From UBA7803 sp963822255 (GTDB lineage Bacteria > Pseudomonadota > Gammaproteobacteria > Pseudomonadales > Azotimanducaceae), in contig CAWGGV010000002.1 in NCBI GenBank assembly GCA_963822255.1, forward strand, positions 1-64,000: a DNA stretch of 64,000 bases, written 5' to 3'. Numbering within the stretch: the stretch's first letter is position 1; each line of letters begins with the position of its first letter. The notes under the pieces were generated by a model. It saw only the letters and a list, made by a program, of their open reading frames with translations. It was not told where the DNA came from and did not search any database. Below, piece by piece: positions 18,857 through 27,648 of this stretch. Position numbers and translations under genes: made by a program.

Positions 18857-19470
18857 CTACGGCTTGCGGCTCGCCCGACTGCCAATGAACGCCCGTATCA
18901 TCCCGGTCACGAACACCTCCACCGAATCGCAGCCGTACATCTGCGGCGTGATGGTCTTCGCCTCCAGCAGGGTCGCGAGCCCGTGCACCATGCTCCAGGC
19001 ATGAGCGATGTCGAGCTCCGGCGGTGCGTGGCTCTGGTCCGTCAGCGGCTGGCGGTGAATCGCATCCACGAGTAGCTGATAGCTGGGCCCGGGGCTGTCC
19101 AGGCAATCGACGTCGATCAGCTCGGACAGCTGGCCGCCGAACATGAGATGAAACAGCGACGGGTTCTCGAGCGCGAAGAACACGTAGCCCTTGCCCAGCC
19201 CCACCAGATAGTCGTCTGGCTCGTCGACGCGGTTCGCTTCCTCCTCCATGCGCTGGGCGAAGGCGTCGAAGCCCCAGTTCGCCACTTCCGTCAGCAGCGC
19301 TTTCTTGTCCTTGAAATGGGCGTACGGTGCGGCCTGGGACACGCCCGTCTCCTTGGCGACCCGGCGCAGGCTGAGCGCCGAAAGCCCTTCCTCTCGAGCA
19401 GACGGATGGCGGTGTCGACCAGGGCCTGTTTCAGATGGCCGTGGTGATATTTTCTTGCTGGTGTCGGCAC
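18857..19470 (-). CDS. TetR/AcrR-family regulator (one frameshift)
   Basis: Starting at GTG 19470 behind TTGAGGCG, the protein begins PTPARKYHHGHLKQALVDTA. A one-base slip near 19385 leads into the helix-turn-helix LSALSLRRVAKETGVSQAAP and YAHFKDKKALL, the classic TetR DNA-binding domain. The rest is a TetR ligand domain with VFFALENPSLFHLMFGG, close to the WHG/TetR_C group. It lies four bases downstream of the DUF4188 gene in the same orientation, so it probably autoregulates that operon through the palindrome at 19975-19989. Confidence 0.85.
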
Positions 19471-19474
19471 CGCC

Positions 19475-19960
19475 TCAATGTGTGCGGCTACGCAGCGCCG
19501 TCAACCTGCCGCGCGCCCCGTTGCGCGCGCCGCGCGCCGGCACCAGGTCGGTCGCGGCCGCCAGGCCGAAGGGCGGCATGTTGTTGTACATGCACTCGAA
19601 GCGGCCGGGCGCGATGGCGTAGGTCTCGTGCCAGATGCCCACGTCGCCGTTGCTGGCGACCTTGCGGTTGAAGTCCTTCCAGGCCGGCAGATGCGCCTCG
19701 GACTGGTCCCTCGCATACCGCTCAAGCGCGTCGAAGGAGCGCCAGTACTGAACCATGATGGTGGTGCGCCCGAACCAGGACTCGAAGTGCAGCAGGTCGG
19801 GATCCTGCCGGCTCGACAGCTCCCGGAGCATGCGGCCCATGGCCAGCCACCGGCAGCCACTTGTGCACCTTCCACGGCTTGTTGACCCGCATGCCGATCA
19901 GGAACACGACGAACCGGCGTCGGTTTGCGCTGTGACACGCTCCCGGATGATCTCGCTCAT
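19475..19960 (-). CDS. DUF4188-family protein (two frameshifts)
   Basis: The start MSEIIRERVTAQTDAG is joined after a slip to FVVFLIGMRVNKPWKVHKWL and after another to MGRMLRELSSRQDPDLLHFE, SWFGRTTIMVQYWRSFDALE and NDVGIWHETY-like residues (GDVGIWHETYAI), ending at a proline/arginine-rich tail. This is the DUF4188 family, small alpha/beta ferredoxin-like-fold proteins related to heme or monooxygenase folds, often paired with a TetR regulator as here. Start ATG 19960 follows GAGGTC. Function unknown; detoxification is a guess from the TetR pairing. Confidence 0.75.
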
Positions 19961-19974
19961 GGCCGGACCTCAAA

Positions 19975-19989
19975 CTTAACACCGTTAAG
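19975..19989. promoter_or_regulatory. palindromic operator, likely TetR site
   Basis: CTTAAC-ACC-GTTAAG, a perfect 6-bp inverted repeat with a 3-base centre, lies 15 bases upstream of the DUF4188 start. The size and AT-centred symmetry suit a TetR dimer, and a TetR gene is the second gene of the operon. Confidence 0.65.
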
Positions 19990-20021
19990 ATTGCGCAATG
20001 TTGAGGGTCCGCTCGACGATG

Positions 20022-20525
20022 TCAAGGCGGGGCGGGTGCGCGGGCCCGCGACGTACGTTCAGAGGGCGGGCACCCCCGGCCGTGCTTGATCTCCTTCAGG
20101 CTGAAGCTCGACTCCACGTGCATGACTCCGGGGAACTTCAGAATCCGCTGCATGCACAACTCCGAGAAGTGGTCGATGTTGCGGGCGACCACCTTCATCA
20201 GATAATCGTGGGAGCCGCTGGTGGCGTAGCACTCGACGATGTGCTCCTCGGCCTGGACCTCGGCGAGGAAGGCTTCGGTGGCGGCGTCCGGCTGCTTTTC
20301 CATCGTCACCAGCACGAAGGCGGTGACCTCGAGGCCCAGCAGGCGCTGATCGATCACGGCGGAATAGCCCTTGACGATCCCGGATTTCTCGAGTTGCCTG
20401 ACCCGGCGGAAGCAGGGCGACTCCGACAGACCGACCCGCTCGGCCAGGTCGACGTTGGAGATGCGGCCGCTGGCCTGAAGGACGCGGAGGATGTTCCGTT
20501 CGGTGGTGTCGAGATCCATGGTCAT
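20022..20525 (-). CDS. Lrp/AsnC-family transcriptional regulator
   Basis: A 167-residue regulator. It begins MDLDTTERNILRVLQASGRI and its DNA-binding helix SNVDLAERVGLSESPCFRRV is textbook Lrp/AsnC. The RAM effector domain follows with SHDYLMKVVARNIDHF and PGVMHVESSFSLKEIK. The start may be ATG 20525 or the ATG two codons later. It is divergent from 4-hydroxyphenylpyruvate dioxygenase across 200 bases, the classic position for an amino-acid-responsive activator of phenylalanine/tyrosine breakdown. A partial dyad ATTCTGG...CATAAAT lies in between; effector identity is inference. Confidence 0.93.
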   Translation of the reverse strand: MTMDLDTTERNILRVLQASGRISNVDLAERVGLSESPCFRRVRQLEKSGIVKGYSAVIDQRLLGLEVTAFVLVTMEKQPDAATEAFLAEVQAEEHIVECYATSGSHDYLMKVVARNIDHFSELCMQRILKFPGVMHVESSFSLKEIKHGRGCPPSERTSRARAPAPP

Positions 20526-20659
20526 GGAGATTGGTTACCTTGGCGGGATCTTTCCATTCTGGCTTATCTTCGGCATAAATCCACCTGATGAACCCGCTGC
20601 GGTGCGGAATTTAGGCGACACTCTGCTGGTGTTGAGGTCTAACATTTTTTAGAGAAAAC

Positions 20660-20704
20660 GCCGCCGGGAGGCCGCTCCCACATGCACGATGAAGCCGCTC
20701 CCAC
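20660..20704. repeat. REP-like half units
   Basis: Two GCCGCTCCCAC half units (20671-20681 and 20694-20704) lie just upstream of the dioxygenase ribosome-binding site, overlapping the 5' untranslated region. Confidence 0.55.
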
Positions 20705-20726
20705 AGGTAACGAGAAAGGAGGTGCC

Positions 20727-21800
20727 ATGAGCGATGAGAAGAGAAATCCCATGGGGCTCGACGGGTTCGAGTTCGTCGAGTTCTCGGCCCCGGAGCGCGG
20801 CGTGCTCGAGCCGGTGTTCGAGAACCTCGGCTTCGTCAACGTCGCCCGGCACCGCTCCAAGGACGTGCACCTGTGGCGGCAGAACGAAGTGAACTTCGTC
20901 GTCAACTACGAGCCGCGCAGCGTCGCCGACTACTACGCCGAGGAGCACGGGCCGTCCGCCTGCGGCATGGCGTTTCGGGTGCGCGACGCCCACCGCGCCT
21001 ACAAGCGGGCACTCGAGCTCGGTGCGCAGCCGGTGGACATTCCCACCGGGCCCATGGAGCTCCGGCTGCCGGCGATCCGCGGCATCGGCGGCGCGCCGCT
21101 CTATCTCATCGACCGCTACCAGGACGGCAGCGCCATCTACGACATCGACTTCGAGTGGCTCGACGGTGCGGACCGGCGGCCGGCCGGCTGCGGCCTCGAG
21201 GTCATCGATCACCTGACCCACAACGTCTATCGCGGCCGCATGGACCACTGGGCGAAGTTCTACGAGAAGCTCTTCAACTTCCGCGAGATCCGCCATTTCG
21301 ACATCCGCGGCCAGCAGACGGGCCTCACCTCGCGGGCCATGACCGCGCCGGACGACAAGATCCGCATCCCGCTGAACGAGGAGGCCGGCGGCAACGGCCA
21401 GATCGAGGAATTCCTCATGGCCTACAACGGCGAGGGCATCCAGCACATCGCCTTCCATTGCGAGAACCTGATCGACACCTGGGACGCGCTGCACGGACGC
21501 GGCATTCCCTTCATGACCCCGCCGCCCGACACCTACTACGAGATGCTGGAAGAGCGTCTGCCCGGGCACGGCGAGCCGGTGGAGGAGCTGAAGCGCCGCG
21601 GCATCCTGGTGGACGGCAGCACCGAAGGCGGCGAGCCGAAGCTCCTGCTGCAGATCTTCTCGGAGACCGTGATCGGCCCGATCTTCTTCGAGTTCATCCA
21701 GCGCAAACGCGACCAGGGATTCGGCGAGGGCAACTTCCAGGCGCTGTTCGAATCCATGGAGCGCGACCAGATGCGGCGCGGGGCGTTGAGCGCGCGCTGA
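20727..21800 (+). CDS. hppD: 4-hydroxyphenylpyruvate dioxygenase
   Basis: A 357-residue Fe(II) enzyme converting 4-hydroxyphenylpyruvate to homogentisate in tyrosine catabolism. Two VOC modules are seen: GFEFVEFSAPERGVLEPVFE starts the first, and VIDHLTHNVYRGRMDHWAKF starts the catalytic one. Metal ligands are His in VIDHLTH, His in GIQHIAFHCEN and Glu in IFFEFIQRK. The start ATG 20727 is fixed by a strong AAAGGAGG; an upstream in-frame ATG at 20682 lacks one. Together with the hydroxylase at 17529 it forms a Phe-to-homogentisate route. The divergent Lrp gene is the likely regulator. Confidence 0.95.
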   Translation: MSDEKRNPMGLDGFEFVEFSAPERGVLEPVFENLGFVNVARHRSKDVHLWRQNEVNFVVNYEPRSVADYYAEEHGPSACGMAFRVRDAHRAYKRALELGAQPVDIPTGPMELRLPAIRGIGGAPLYLIDRYQDGSAIYDIDFEWLDGADRRPAGCGLEVIDHLTHNVYRGRMDHWAKFYEKLFNFREIRHFDIRGQQTGLTSRAMTAPDDKIRIPLNEEAGGNGQIEEFLMAYNGEGIQHIAFHCENLIDTWDALHGRGIPFMTPPPDTYYEMLEERLPGHGEPVEELKRRGILVDGSTEGGEPKLLLQIFSETVIGPIFFEFIQRKRDQGFGEGNFQALFESMERDQMRRGALSAR

Positions 21801-21805
21801 GCGTC

Positions 21806-22512
21806 GCTCACGGCTCGCGATTGCGCGTAGCCGAGATAGACGAGCGTGATGCTCAGGGTGTCGATCAACCCGTGCGCGACGATCACCGGCCAGAGATTGC
21901 GCCCGGCCCGCAGGTAGCCCCAGCCGAACACCAGGCCCACCACGAACAGGTTGATCACGCCGGTGTAGCCCTGATACATGTGGCCGAGCGCGAACAGCGC
22001 GGCCTGCAGCACCATGCCCCAGGCGGGCCGGCCAGGGCGCTGAAGCGGTGAAACACGAACCCCCGCATCAGCAGCTCCTCGCCGAAGGCCGCGCTGCCCC
22101 AGGTGACCGGAAACAGAAACACGAGATAGTTGAAGGTGTTGCCCTCGATGGAGTGGACCAGCACGTCCGGGTTCGCCGGCGGCGCGCCGAGGCTGCGCAG
22201 CACCGGCCCGAGGACGAAGCCGGTGAGGAACAACGCCCCGGCGGCGATGCCCACCGCCAGCGCCGAGAAGCGCCAGAACGGCATGCGCCGGCCGAAGCCG
22301 AGGGCGCGCCAGCCGAGGCCCTGGCGATAGAGGAACAGGGTGGCGGCGATGAGCGGCAGCGCCATGCCGAGAATCGACGCCAGGGCGAGCTGACGGGTGA
22401 GGCTGCCGAGGATGGAGCCGACCAGCACCAGCACCACCACGGCGGCCAGCTCCAGCGCCGCGCGGGTCCCGCTGAGCGGCCGGACGCCGGCGCTGTCGAG
22501 GGGCTCGCTCAA
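21806..22512 (-). CDS. CPBP-family intramembrane metalloprotease (frameshifted)
   Basis: A multi-pass membrane protein. The first frame gives several hydrophobic helices and the catalytic FGEELLMRGFVFHRF (EExxxR motif). After a slip near 22025 the second frame gives FALGHMYQGYTG (FxxxH) and NLWPVIVAHGLIDT (HxxxD/N), completing the CPBP/Abi active site. Members cleave or process membrane peptides and prenylated substrates. Start TTG 22512 overlaps the preceding stop as TTGA. The 3' end is unclear because the frame enters the antisense of the dioxygenase gene. Confidence 0.8.
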
Positions 22513-22881
22513 GGGCAGAGGGCGCTGAGACGAGTGACCTGGGGAGGGCCCTGGAGCAGCGGCATCAGCTTGCCGAAGATCGCGCGGATCGGCTCCGCCT
22601 TGGCGTGAGTCTGACGGGCCGCTTCGGTCTCGTAGCGTTCGACGAAGTAATAGACGTCCGGCTCGTCGCCGCGGTAGGGCGCATAGAAAACGGCGCCGGG
22701 CTCGAGGCCGCGCACCTGGTCGGTGAGAGTCCTCGATGTTCTGCTCGAGCGCCTGCTCGCTGCCGGGCTTGATCTTGAAGGTGGCGAAGTAGCGCCGACC
22801 TCGGCCGGACGAGCAGTCGTAGGCGTGCGCCTCGCCGAAGAGGGCGGCCGCCAGCAACAGGCAGGCTGCTGATCGGATCAC
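22509..22881 (-). CDS. exported ABM/Dabb-like small protein (frameshifted)
   Basis: From GTG 22881 (GGAG upstream) comes a signal peptide, ACLLLAAALFGEAHA, then RYFATFKIKPGSEQALEQNI. After a slip near 22735 it continues GLEPGAVFYAPYRGDEPDVY, YFVERYETEAARQTHAKAEP and a short end. The pattern is the antibiotic-biosynthesis-monooxygenase type ferredoxin-like fold with a signal peptide, about 120 residues. Role unknown. It is translationally coupled to the CPBP protease gene by a TTGA overlap. Confidence 0.7.
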
Positions 22882-23133
22882 GGGGGCTCCAGCACCGATG
22901 GACGCGGCGTTATGGTACCGGAGGCGGGGGAGGGTTGCCTCGACATGCTGCGCGGGGAGTGCGATGGCCGTCTCTCCCCAAGCTGCATAAGGATTCGGAT
23001 GCAACGGAGCGTGACGATCTGCCTGGCTGCTCGCAGCGGAACGCTGATGGTCCGCAGTGGCCCAGCCGTGACAGCGGCCGCGCCGTGTCCGCATAATGCG
23101 CCGCTCCTCTCGACCGGCCACCCCGCGGAGCCC

Positions 23134-24027
23134 ATGTTCAGAAACCTCCGACTCTACCGTCTGCACAGCCCCTGGCCCGATTCCGAAGAAGCCCTCTCCC
23201 AGCATCTCGAGCAGGCCGCCTTCAAGCCCTGCGGCTCGTTCACCGAGCGCAGCTCCGGCTGGGAGCCGCCGGCCGAGGAGATGCCGGACCGGCTGTGCCG
23301 CCGCGTCGCCGGCGCCGACCTCATGCGCCTGCGCAGCCAGGTGCGGCTGCTGCCGGCGGCGGCGGTGAACGAGGCGCTGGAGGAGCGCCTCGAGCAGTTC
23401 AAGCAACGCGCCGGCCGCGACCCCGGCCGCAAGGAGAAGCGCCAGCTCAAGGACGAGATCCACGCGGAGCTCATGCCGCGCGCCTTGCTGAAGTCTGAGC
23501 GCACCCGAGGCTTCTGCCTGATCAAGGAGCAGCTCGTCGGCGTCGACACCGCCTCCGATACCGTCGCGGAGCGGTTCCTGGACAAGCTGCGCGATGCGCT
23601 CGGCAGCCTGCAGGTGACGCCGCTCGCCTTCAAGCAGCCCGTCGGCGCGCTCATCCACCGCATCTTCCTCGGCGACGGCCCGCCGCCGTTCCGCCCCGGG
23701 CGCGAATGCCGCATGCAGGATCCCGCCGCCGGCGCGGCGGTGGTGAGCTTCCAGGACATCGACCTCACCGAGGACGACGTGCGCCGGCATGTTCGTAACG
23801 GCATGAAGCTCACCCGGCTCGGCGTGGTATTCGACGACACGGTGAGCTGCGTCGTCGATCAGGACGGCGTGATCCGCAAGCTCAAGCTCCAGGGCATGGA
23901 CGAAGGGGAGGGCCCCGAGGAGGACGAGGACGCGCTGGCGCGCCTCGACACCGAGTTCGTGCTCCTGACCGGCGTCACCCGGCGCCTGGTGGAGGGGTTG
24001 GGGAAGGCGCTGGGCGGGGTGAGCTGA
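23134..24027 (+). CDS. rdgC: recombination-associated protein RdgC
   Basis: A 297-residue nucleoid-associated, ring-forming DNA-binding protein that restrains RecA. FRNLRLYRLHSPWPDSEEAL starts the family N-terminus. LLPAAAVNEALEERLEQF, RKEKRQLKDEIHAELMPRAL and CLIKEQLVGVDTAS are characteristic RdgC blocks, and TRLGVVFDDTVSCVVDQDGVIRKLK is the conserved C-terminal part. Length matches the family (about 300). Start ATG 23134. The 250 bases upstream hold no gene that I can support. Confidence 0.93.
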   Translation: MFRNLRLYRLHSPWPDSEEALSQHLEQAAFKPCGSFTERSSGWEPPAEEMPDRLCRRVAGADLMRLRSQVRLLPAAAVNEALEERLEQFKQRAGRDPGRKEKRQLKDEIHAELMPRALLKSERTRGFCLIKEQLVGVDTASDTVAERFLDKLRDALGSLQVTPLAFKQPVGALIHRIFLGDGPPPFRPGRECRMQDPAAGAAVVSFQDIDLTEDDVRRHVRNGMKLTRLGVVFDDTVSCVVDQDGVIRKLKLQGMDEGEGPEEDEDALARLDTEFVLLTGVTRRLVEGLGKALGGVS

Positions 24028-24334
24028 AGCGGGACGTTTGAATATGAAGTCCTGCGATCAGCACGCTGGCGGGCGGATTTGCCGGCTCGAACAGTGGTAG
24101 CGCTAGCGAACCCGGCTCCCGGCGGGCGGCCTTTCGCGGTGTCGGCTTCGGCCCCGCCCGGCTCCGCCGAACCAGCACAAGGCTTATGAGCCCGAGGCCG
24201 AAAATCGCCAGCGACGTCAAAGCCGGCGCGGTTGCCGACGACTCGTCCGTAGTGGTGAGCGCCGATGCGGCATGAGCTGAGCCCGTAATCAGGGACGCCA
24301 ACAAACCGGCTATCCGCAGCGGTCGTCTCGGCAC
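23975..24334 (-). CDS. short exported protein with C-terminal membrane anchor
   Basis: Start GTG 24334 follows a strong AAGGAGGATAC. The N-terminal signal (RIAGLLASLITGSAHA) is followed by a Thr/Ser-rich linker, then ALTSLAIFGLGLISLVLVRR, a membrane segment ended by arginines. That tripartite end recalls PEP-CTERM/sortase-like sorting signals but lacks the PEP or LPxTG motif. The frame runs 53 bases into the convergent rdgC end, so the true C-terminus may be shorter. Function unknown. Confidence 0.5.
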   Translation of the reverse strand: MPRRPLRIAGLLASLITGSAHAASALTTTDESSATAPALTSLAIFGLGLISLVLVRRSRAGPKPTPRKAARREPGSLALPLFEPANPPASVLIAGLHIQTSRFSSPRPAPSPTPPPGAG

Positions 24335-24432
24335 GTATCCTCCTTGATGCGCTGGTCGAGGCCTGCTTGCGGACATCCTCGTCTCTACCCGTGACGATTA
24401 TCGGTTGCGGTGCACGCGATTCCCAGTGAGGG

Positions 24433-25794
24433 CTAACCCTTACATCCGTTTGGGTGTGAAAAGTCAGAGACCTCTTTTGATGACGTTGCATTTCGGGTGC
24501 GAGTCGGCGGCGGCGCCTGATGACCTGGCGGCAATATTCGCGTCGGTGGGGCGTTCGTCCTTCGGCCCCGGGTTCCGGGAGTAGCCAAGACCGAGGCGGG
24601 GGACTTTCCGCGGAAAGGGCCACGCGATAGCGAGCACGTGTCTCCTCGGCCACGGAGCGCGGCGGGCGGCTGTTCCAGAATCCGTCCGTCGGGGCGCGTG
24701 CAGCACAGGCGCCCGTCCGGCCGCCGCGTCATGCCGAAGCCCGCTTCGTGGACCAGCTTGTGATGGAGCGGGCACAGGAGGACGAGATTGGACAGGCTCG
24801 TCTCGCCGCCTTCGGCCCAGTGCTCGAGGTGGTGTGCCTGGAGCGAATGCCGGCGCGTGCAGCCGGGCCAACCGCAGCAGGCGCGGTCGCGGGACAGCAA
24901 CGCGCGTTTGATGGCCGTGGACACACTGCGTCGCCGGCGGCCGATGTTCAGCGGCTCGCCGTCCTCGCCCACGAGCACCGGCACCAGCGCACCGTCGCAA
25001 GTCAGCCGGCGCACCGTGGGCAGCGGCACGTCGGACTCGCCCCCGCGGCCGGACAGCGCGCTCGCGTCGACGTGGATCATGACCTGATACTCGTTGCCTG
25101 CCGACCTGCCTGTGACCTGGCCGGAAAGCCGTTCCCGGGCCAGGTGCACCAGTGCCTCCGCGGCCTTCGCGAACAGGGTCCGCGTGGGATCGTCGGGGAG
25201 CTGGCTGCCGACGAGCTCCAGCGCCTTCATGATCAGCTCGACCTCTTCCCGGGGCAGCTGCACGGAAATCATGGCGCTGCCGTCTTCGCGGAAGTGGCGT
25301 ACCAGCGAACGCTCGTAGTGCTGGCGCAGCGCGTCTTCCGCGGCCCAGCGGGGATCGCCGTTGCGCAGGCGGCGGCAGTAGGTCTCGAGTTGAGATGCCG
25401 ACGCCCGCAGCGCCACATCCAGCAGATCGGTCTCGCTGACCCCGGTGGCGACCCGGGTGAGCGCCCGCACCTTCGAATACGACAGATCGCCGCGCCGGAA
25501 CGCTTCGTCGATCTGCGGCAACTCCTCCAGGGCACGGGCTACCCGCAGCTTCTCGACGGCGGCGTTACGCGCCAGTCCGCACTTCCAGTTCAGCCAGTCG
25601 CCACCGTCCGCGCAACCATCGTGGCGCCAGCCCTGACGCCGGTCGAACTCCCGCAGCAGGGTGAGGAAGCGGTGCTCGGCGCAACAGACGTGTCGCCAGC
25701 TGTCGAGCAGCTCGGACTGCACCTGCTCGATGGTGCGGCTGGGATGAAGATCGGCGGCAGCATTCACGACGGCTGCCTCCGGTAGCTGTATCAT
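24433..25794 (-). CDS. DUF222/HNH endonuclease-like protein, copy 1
   Basis: A 453-residue protein of the DUF222 (13E12 repeat) type. The N-terminal DUF222 region has HRFLTLLREFDRRQGWRHDG, WLNWKCGLARNAAVEKLRVA and DLSYSKVRALTRVAT. The C-terminal HNH nuclease shows CGWPGCTRRHSLQAHHLEHW, then AEGGETSLSNLVLLCPLHH. The HNH cysteines and the paired histidines are intact. Such proteins are abundant, often multicopy, and behave like mobile or selfish nucleases; function is unproven. A frameshifted paralogue lies at 51348-52897. Confidence 0.9.
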   Translation of the reverse strand: MIQLPEAAVVNAAADLHPSRTIEQVQSELLDSWRHVCCAEHRFLTLLREFDRRQGWRHDGCADGGDWLNWKCGLARNAAVEKLRVARALEELPQIDEAFRRGDLSYSKVRALTRVATGVSETDLLDVALRASASQLETYCRRLRNGDPRWAAEDALRQHYERSLVRHFREDGSAMISVQLPREEVELIMKALELVGSQLPDDPTRTLFAKAAEALVHLARERLSGQVTGRSAGNEYQVMIHVDASALSGRGGESDVPLPTVRRLTCDGALVPVLVGEDGEPLNIGRRRRSVSTAIKRALLSRDRACCGWPGCTRRHSLQAHHLEHWAEGGETSLSNLVLLCPLHHKLVHEAGFGMTRRPDGRLCCTRPDGRILEQPPAALRGRGDTCSLSRGPFRGKSPASVLATPGTRGRRTNAPPTRILPPGHQAPPPTRTRNATSSKEVSDFSHPNGCKG

Positions 25795-26011
25795 AAATAC
25801 AGCCTACCACCCGGAACCCCGGCGAAAGAGCAGATGTCTCACACGGACGTCTACCTCGACTCGGGGGATTCGGTCAGGCGCGAATTGGCGGAGCGATCGG
25901 ATTCCCTCTACTCAGCAGATCGGGGTAGTCGGCATGGATTCGATTCGCCGGAGCGCGCTTCGGCATCGTGCTTGTGGGGATTGGCCTGGCTGCTGGCCTG
26001 GACCCTTCTGC

Positions 26012-27466
26012 TCACATCCCCGGCGACGTGCTCATATCCTGCTCCCGGCACTCGTTCTCCGCTTCCAGCGCGCGCGCCAGGTCCCGGAGCGCCGTGCGCA
26101 TGCCTTCTTCCAGGGTGGGGTGATAGATGGGCATCTCCAGCAGGTGCTGCACCGGCGTCTGCTCCTGGATCGCCCAGGCCAGCAGATGGGCCATGTGCTC
26201 CATCCCGGGCCCGAACATCTCGGCGCCGAGCAGCACCCGGTCGCTGGCCCGGGCGTAGATGCGCATCAGGCCGCGATTGACCGCCATGACCCGGGCGCGG
26301 CCCTGATCGTGGAAGTCGACCTGGCCGATGCGCAGGTCTTCCTCTTCCAGCTCCGCGAACGGCGCGCCCACCACCGCCATCTGAGGATCGCTGAACACCA
26401 CGATCAGCCCGGTGCGCCGGTCGTGGCGTTTCACGTCGGGCCAGCGCGCTGCGTTGGCGCCGCTGATGCGGCCTTCGTCGCCGGCCTCGTGCAGCAGCGG
26501 TTTGTAGCCGTTGACGTCGCCGGCCAGGAAGATGGACGAGTCGCCGCACTGGCCGGTCTCGCGGTTCCACGGCGGACGGCCCTTGTCGTCCAGCGGCAAG
26601 CCGGTGGCGGCGAGGTTCAGGGCCTGCAGATTGGGCTTGCGCCCGGTGGCCGCCAGCACCGCCTGGAACACGCCCGAACGCTCGTCGCCGGCCGCCGTCT
26701 TCCAGCAGACCTCGATGCCCTCGGCGGTCGCGCGGGCCTGGGTCACGTCGGCGTTCATGTTCAGATCGAGGTCCCTGGACAGAATCTCGTCGATGCGGGC
26801 GACCACCTGAGGGTCGCTGCAGGGGCCGGGATGCGCGTCGCGATCGAGGAAGGTCACCTTCACACCGAGCCGGGCGAACGCCTGACCGAGCTCGAGGCCG
26901 ACGCTGCCCGTGCCCACCACGGCCATGGACTTCGGCAGCTCACCGAGATCGAACACGCTGTCGCTGGTCAGCACATGCTCGCGCACGGCCTCGAACGCCG
27001 GCAGCAGCATGGGTGAGCTGCCGGTGGCGACCACCGTGGCCTGGGCGGTCACCCGCGTCGCCGGATCGTCGCTGCCGGGGGAGGGTGTGACCTCCAAGGT
27101 GTTGGCGTCGACAAAGTGGGCCGTGCCGCGCAGACGGTTGTGGTCGGGCAGCGCTTCCGTGGCATCCACCACCGCGCCGGCGAAGCGGTCGCGCTCCTGG
27201 CGCAGCCGCGCCATGACCGCGGGACCGTCCACCTCCACCCGGGGCACGTGCACGCCGAACAGGCCGGCCCGGTTCGCCTCGTGTGCCGCGTTGGCGGCGG
27301 CGATCAGGAGCTTGGACGGCATGCAGCCGACCCGGGCGCACATGGTGCCGTACGGGCCGTTTTCGATCAGCAGCCAGGAGCGGCCGGATTTTTGTGCCTC
27401 GCGCACCGCGTTCAGCCCGGCGGTGCCGGCACCGATGATGGCGATGTCCACATGGCGGGTGTCCAC
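26012..27466 (-). CDS. dihydrolipoamide dehydrogenase-like flavoprotein disulfide reductase
   Basis: A 484-residue class I pyridine-nucleotide disulfide oxidoreductase. IAIIGAGTAGLNAVREA is the FAD Rossmann motif. GTMCARVGCMPSK keeps the redox C-x4-C pair although the usual GGTCLN wording is altered. ATGSSPMLLP and VVGTGSVGLELGQAFARLG (NAD site) follow, then IFLAGDVNGYKPLLHEA and the dimer-interface base MPIYHPTLEEGMRTAL with the His-Glu pair. A generic lipoamide or related dithiol reductase is likely; no 2-oxoacid dehydrogenase genes are nearby, so the partner is unknown. Confidence 0.9.
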   Translation of the reverse strand: MDTRHVDIAIIGAGTAGLNAVREAQKSGRSWLLIENGPYGTMCARVGCMPSKLLIAAANAAHEANRAGLFGVHVPRVEVDGPAVMARLRQERDRFAGAVVDATEALPDHNRLRGTAHFVDANTLEVTPSPGSDDPATRVTAQATVVATGSSPMLLPAFEAVREHVLTSDSVFDLGELPKSMAVVGTGSVGLELGQAFARLGVKVTFLDRDAHPGPCSDPQVVARIDEILSRDLDLNMNADVTQARATAEGIEVCWKTAAGDERSGVFQAVLAATGRKPNLQALNLAATGLPLDDKGRPPWNRETGQCGDSSIFLAGDVNGYKPLLHEAGDEGRISGANAARWPDVKRHDRRTGLIVVFSDPQMAVVGAPFAELEEEDLRIGQVDFHDQGRARVMAVNRGLMRIYARASDRVLLGAEMFGPGMEHMAHLLAWAIQEQTPVQHLLEMPIYHPTLEEGMRTALRDLARALEAENECREQDMSTSPGM

Positions 27467-27648
27467 TCGATCGACTCCCTCGTTGGCACGTGCTGGCGGC
27501 CGCCCCCGCGGAGTGTACCGCAGGGCGCGGTATCCCCGGGGGTCGCAAGGAGCGTGCCGATGCTAGGCGGGGGGCGGACGCTTTGCGCGAGGCTCTCGGA
27601 TCGCCCGCAGCCCGGCGCTCGACGCAGAGGTCGACGCGGCGCTGCGCT

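Noticed and set aside
20682..20726. Upstream ATG start for the dioxygenase at 20682
   Set aside because: It lies in REP-like sequence without a ribosome-binding site; ATG 20727 has a strong one.
22882..23133. Plus-strand extension of rdgC upstream to 22912
   Set aside because: The extra 74 codons have no family match, and RdgC proteins begin with the MFRN-type start seen at 23134.
25834..26280. 148-codon plus-strand frame between the HNH gene and the flavoprotein gene
   Set aside because: Most of it is antisense to the flavoprotein 3' end; the remainder has no recognisable domain.
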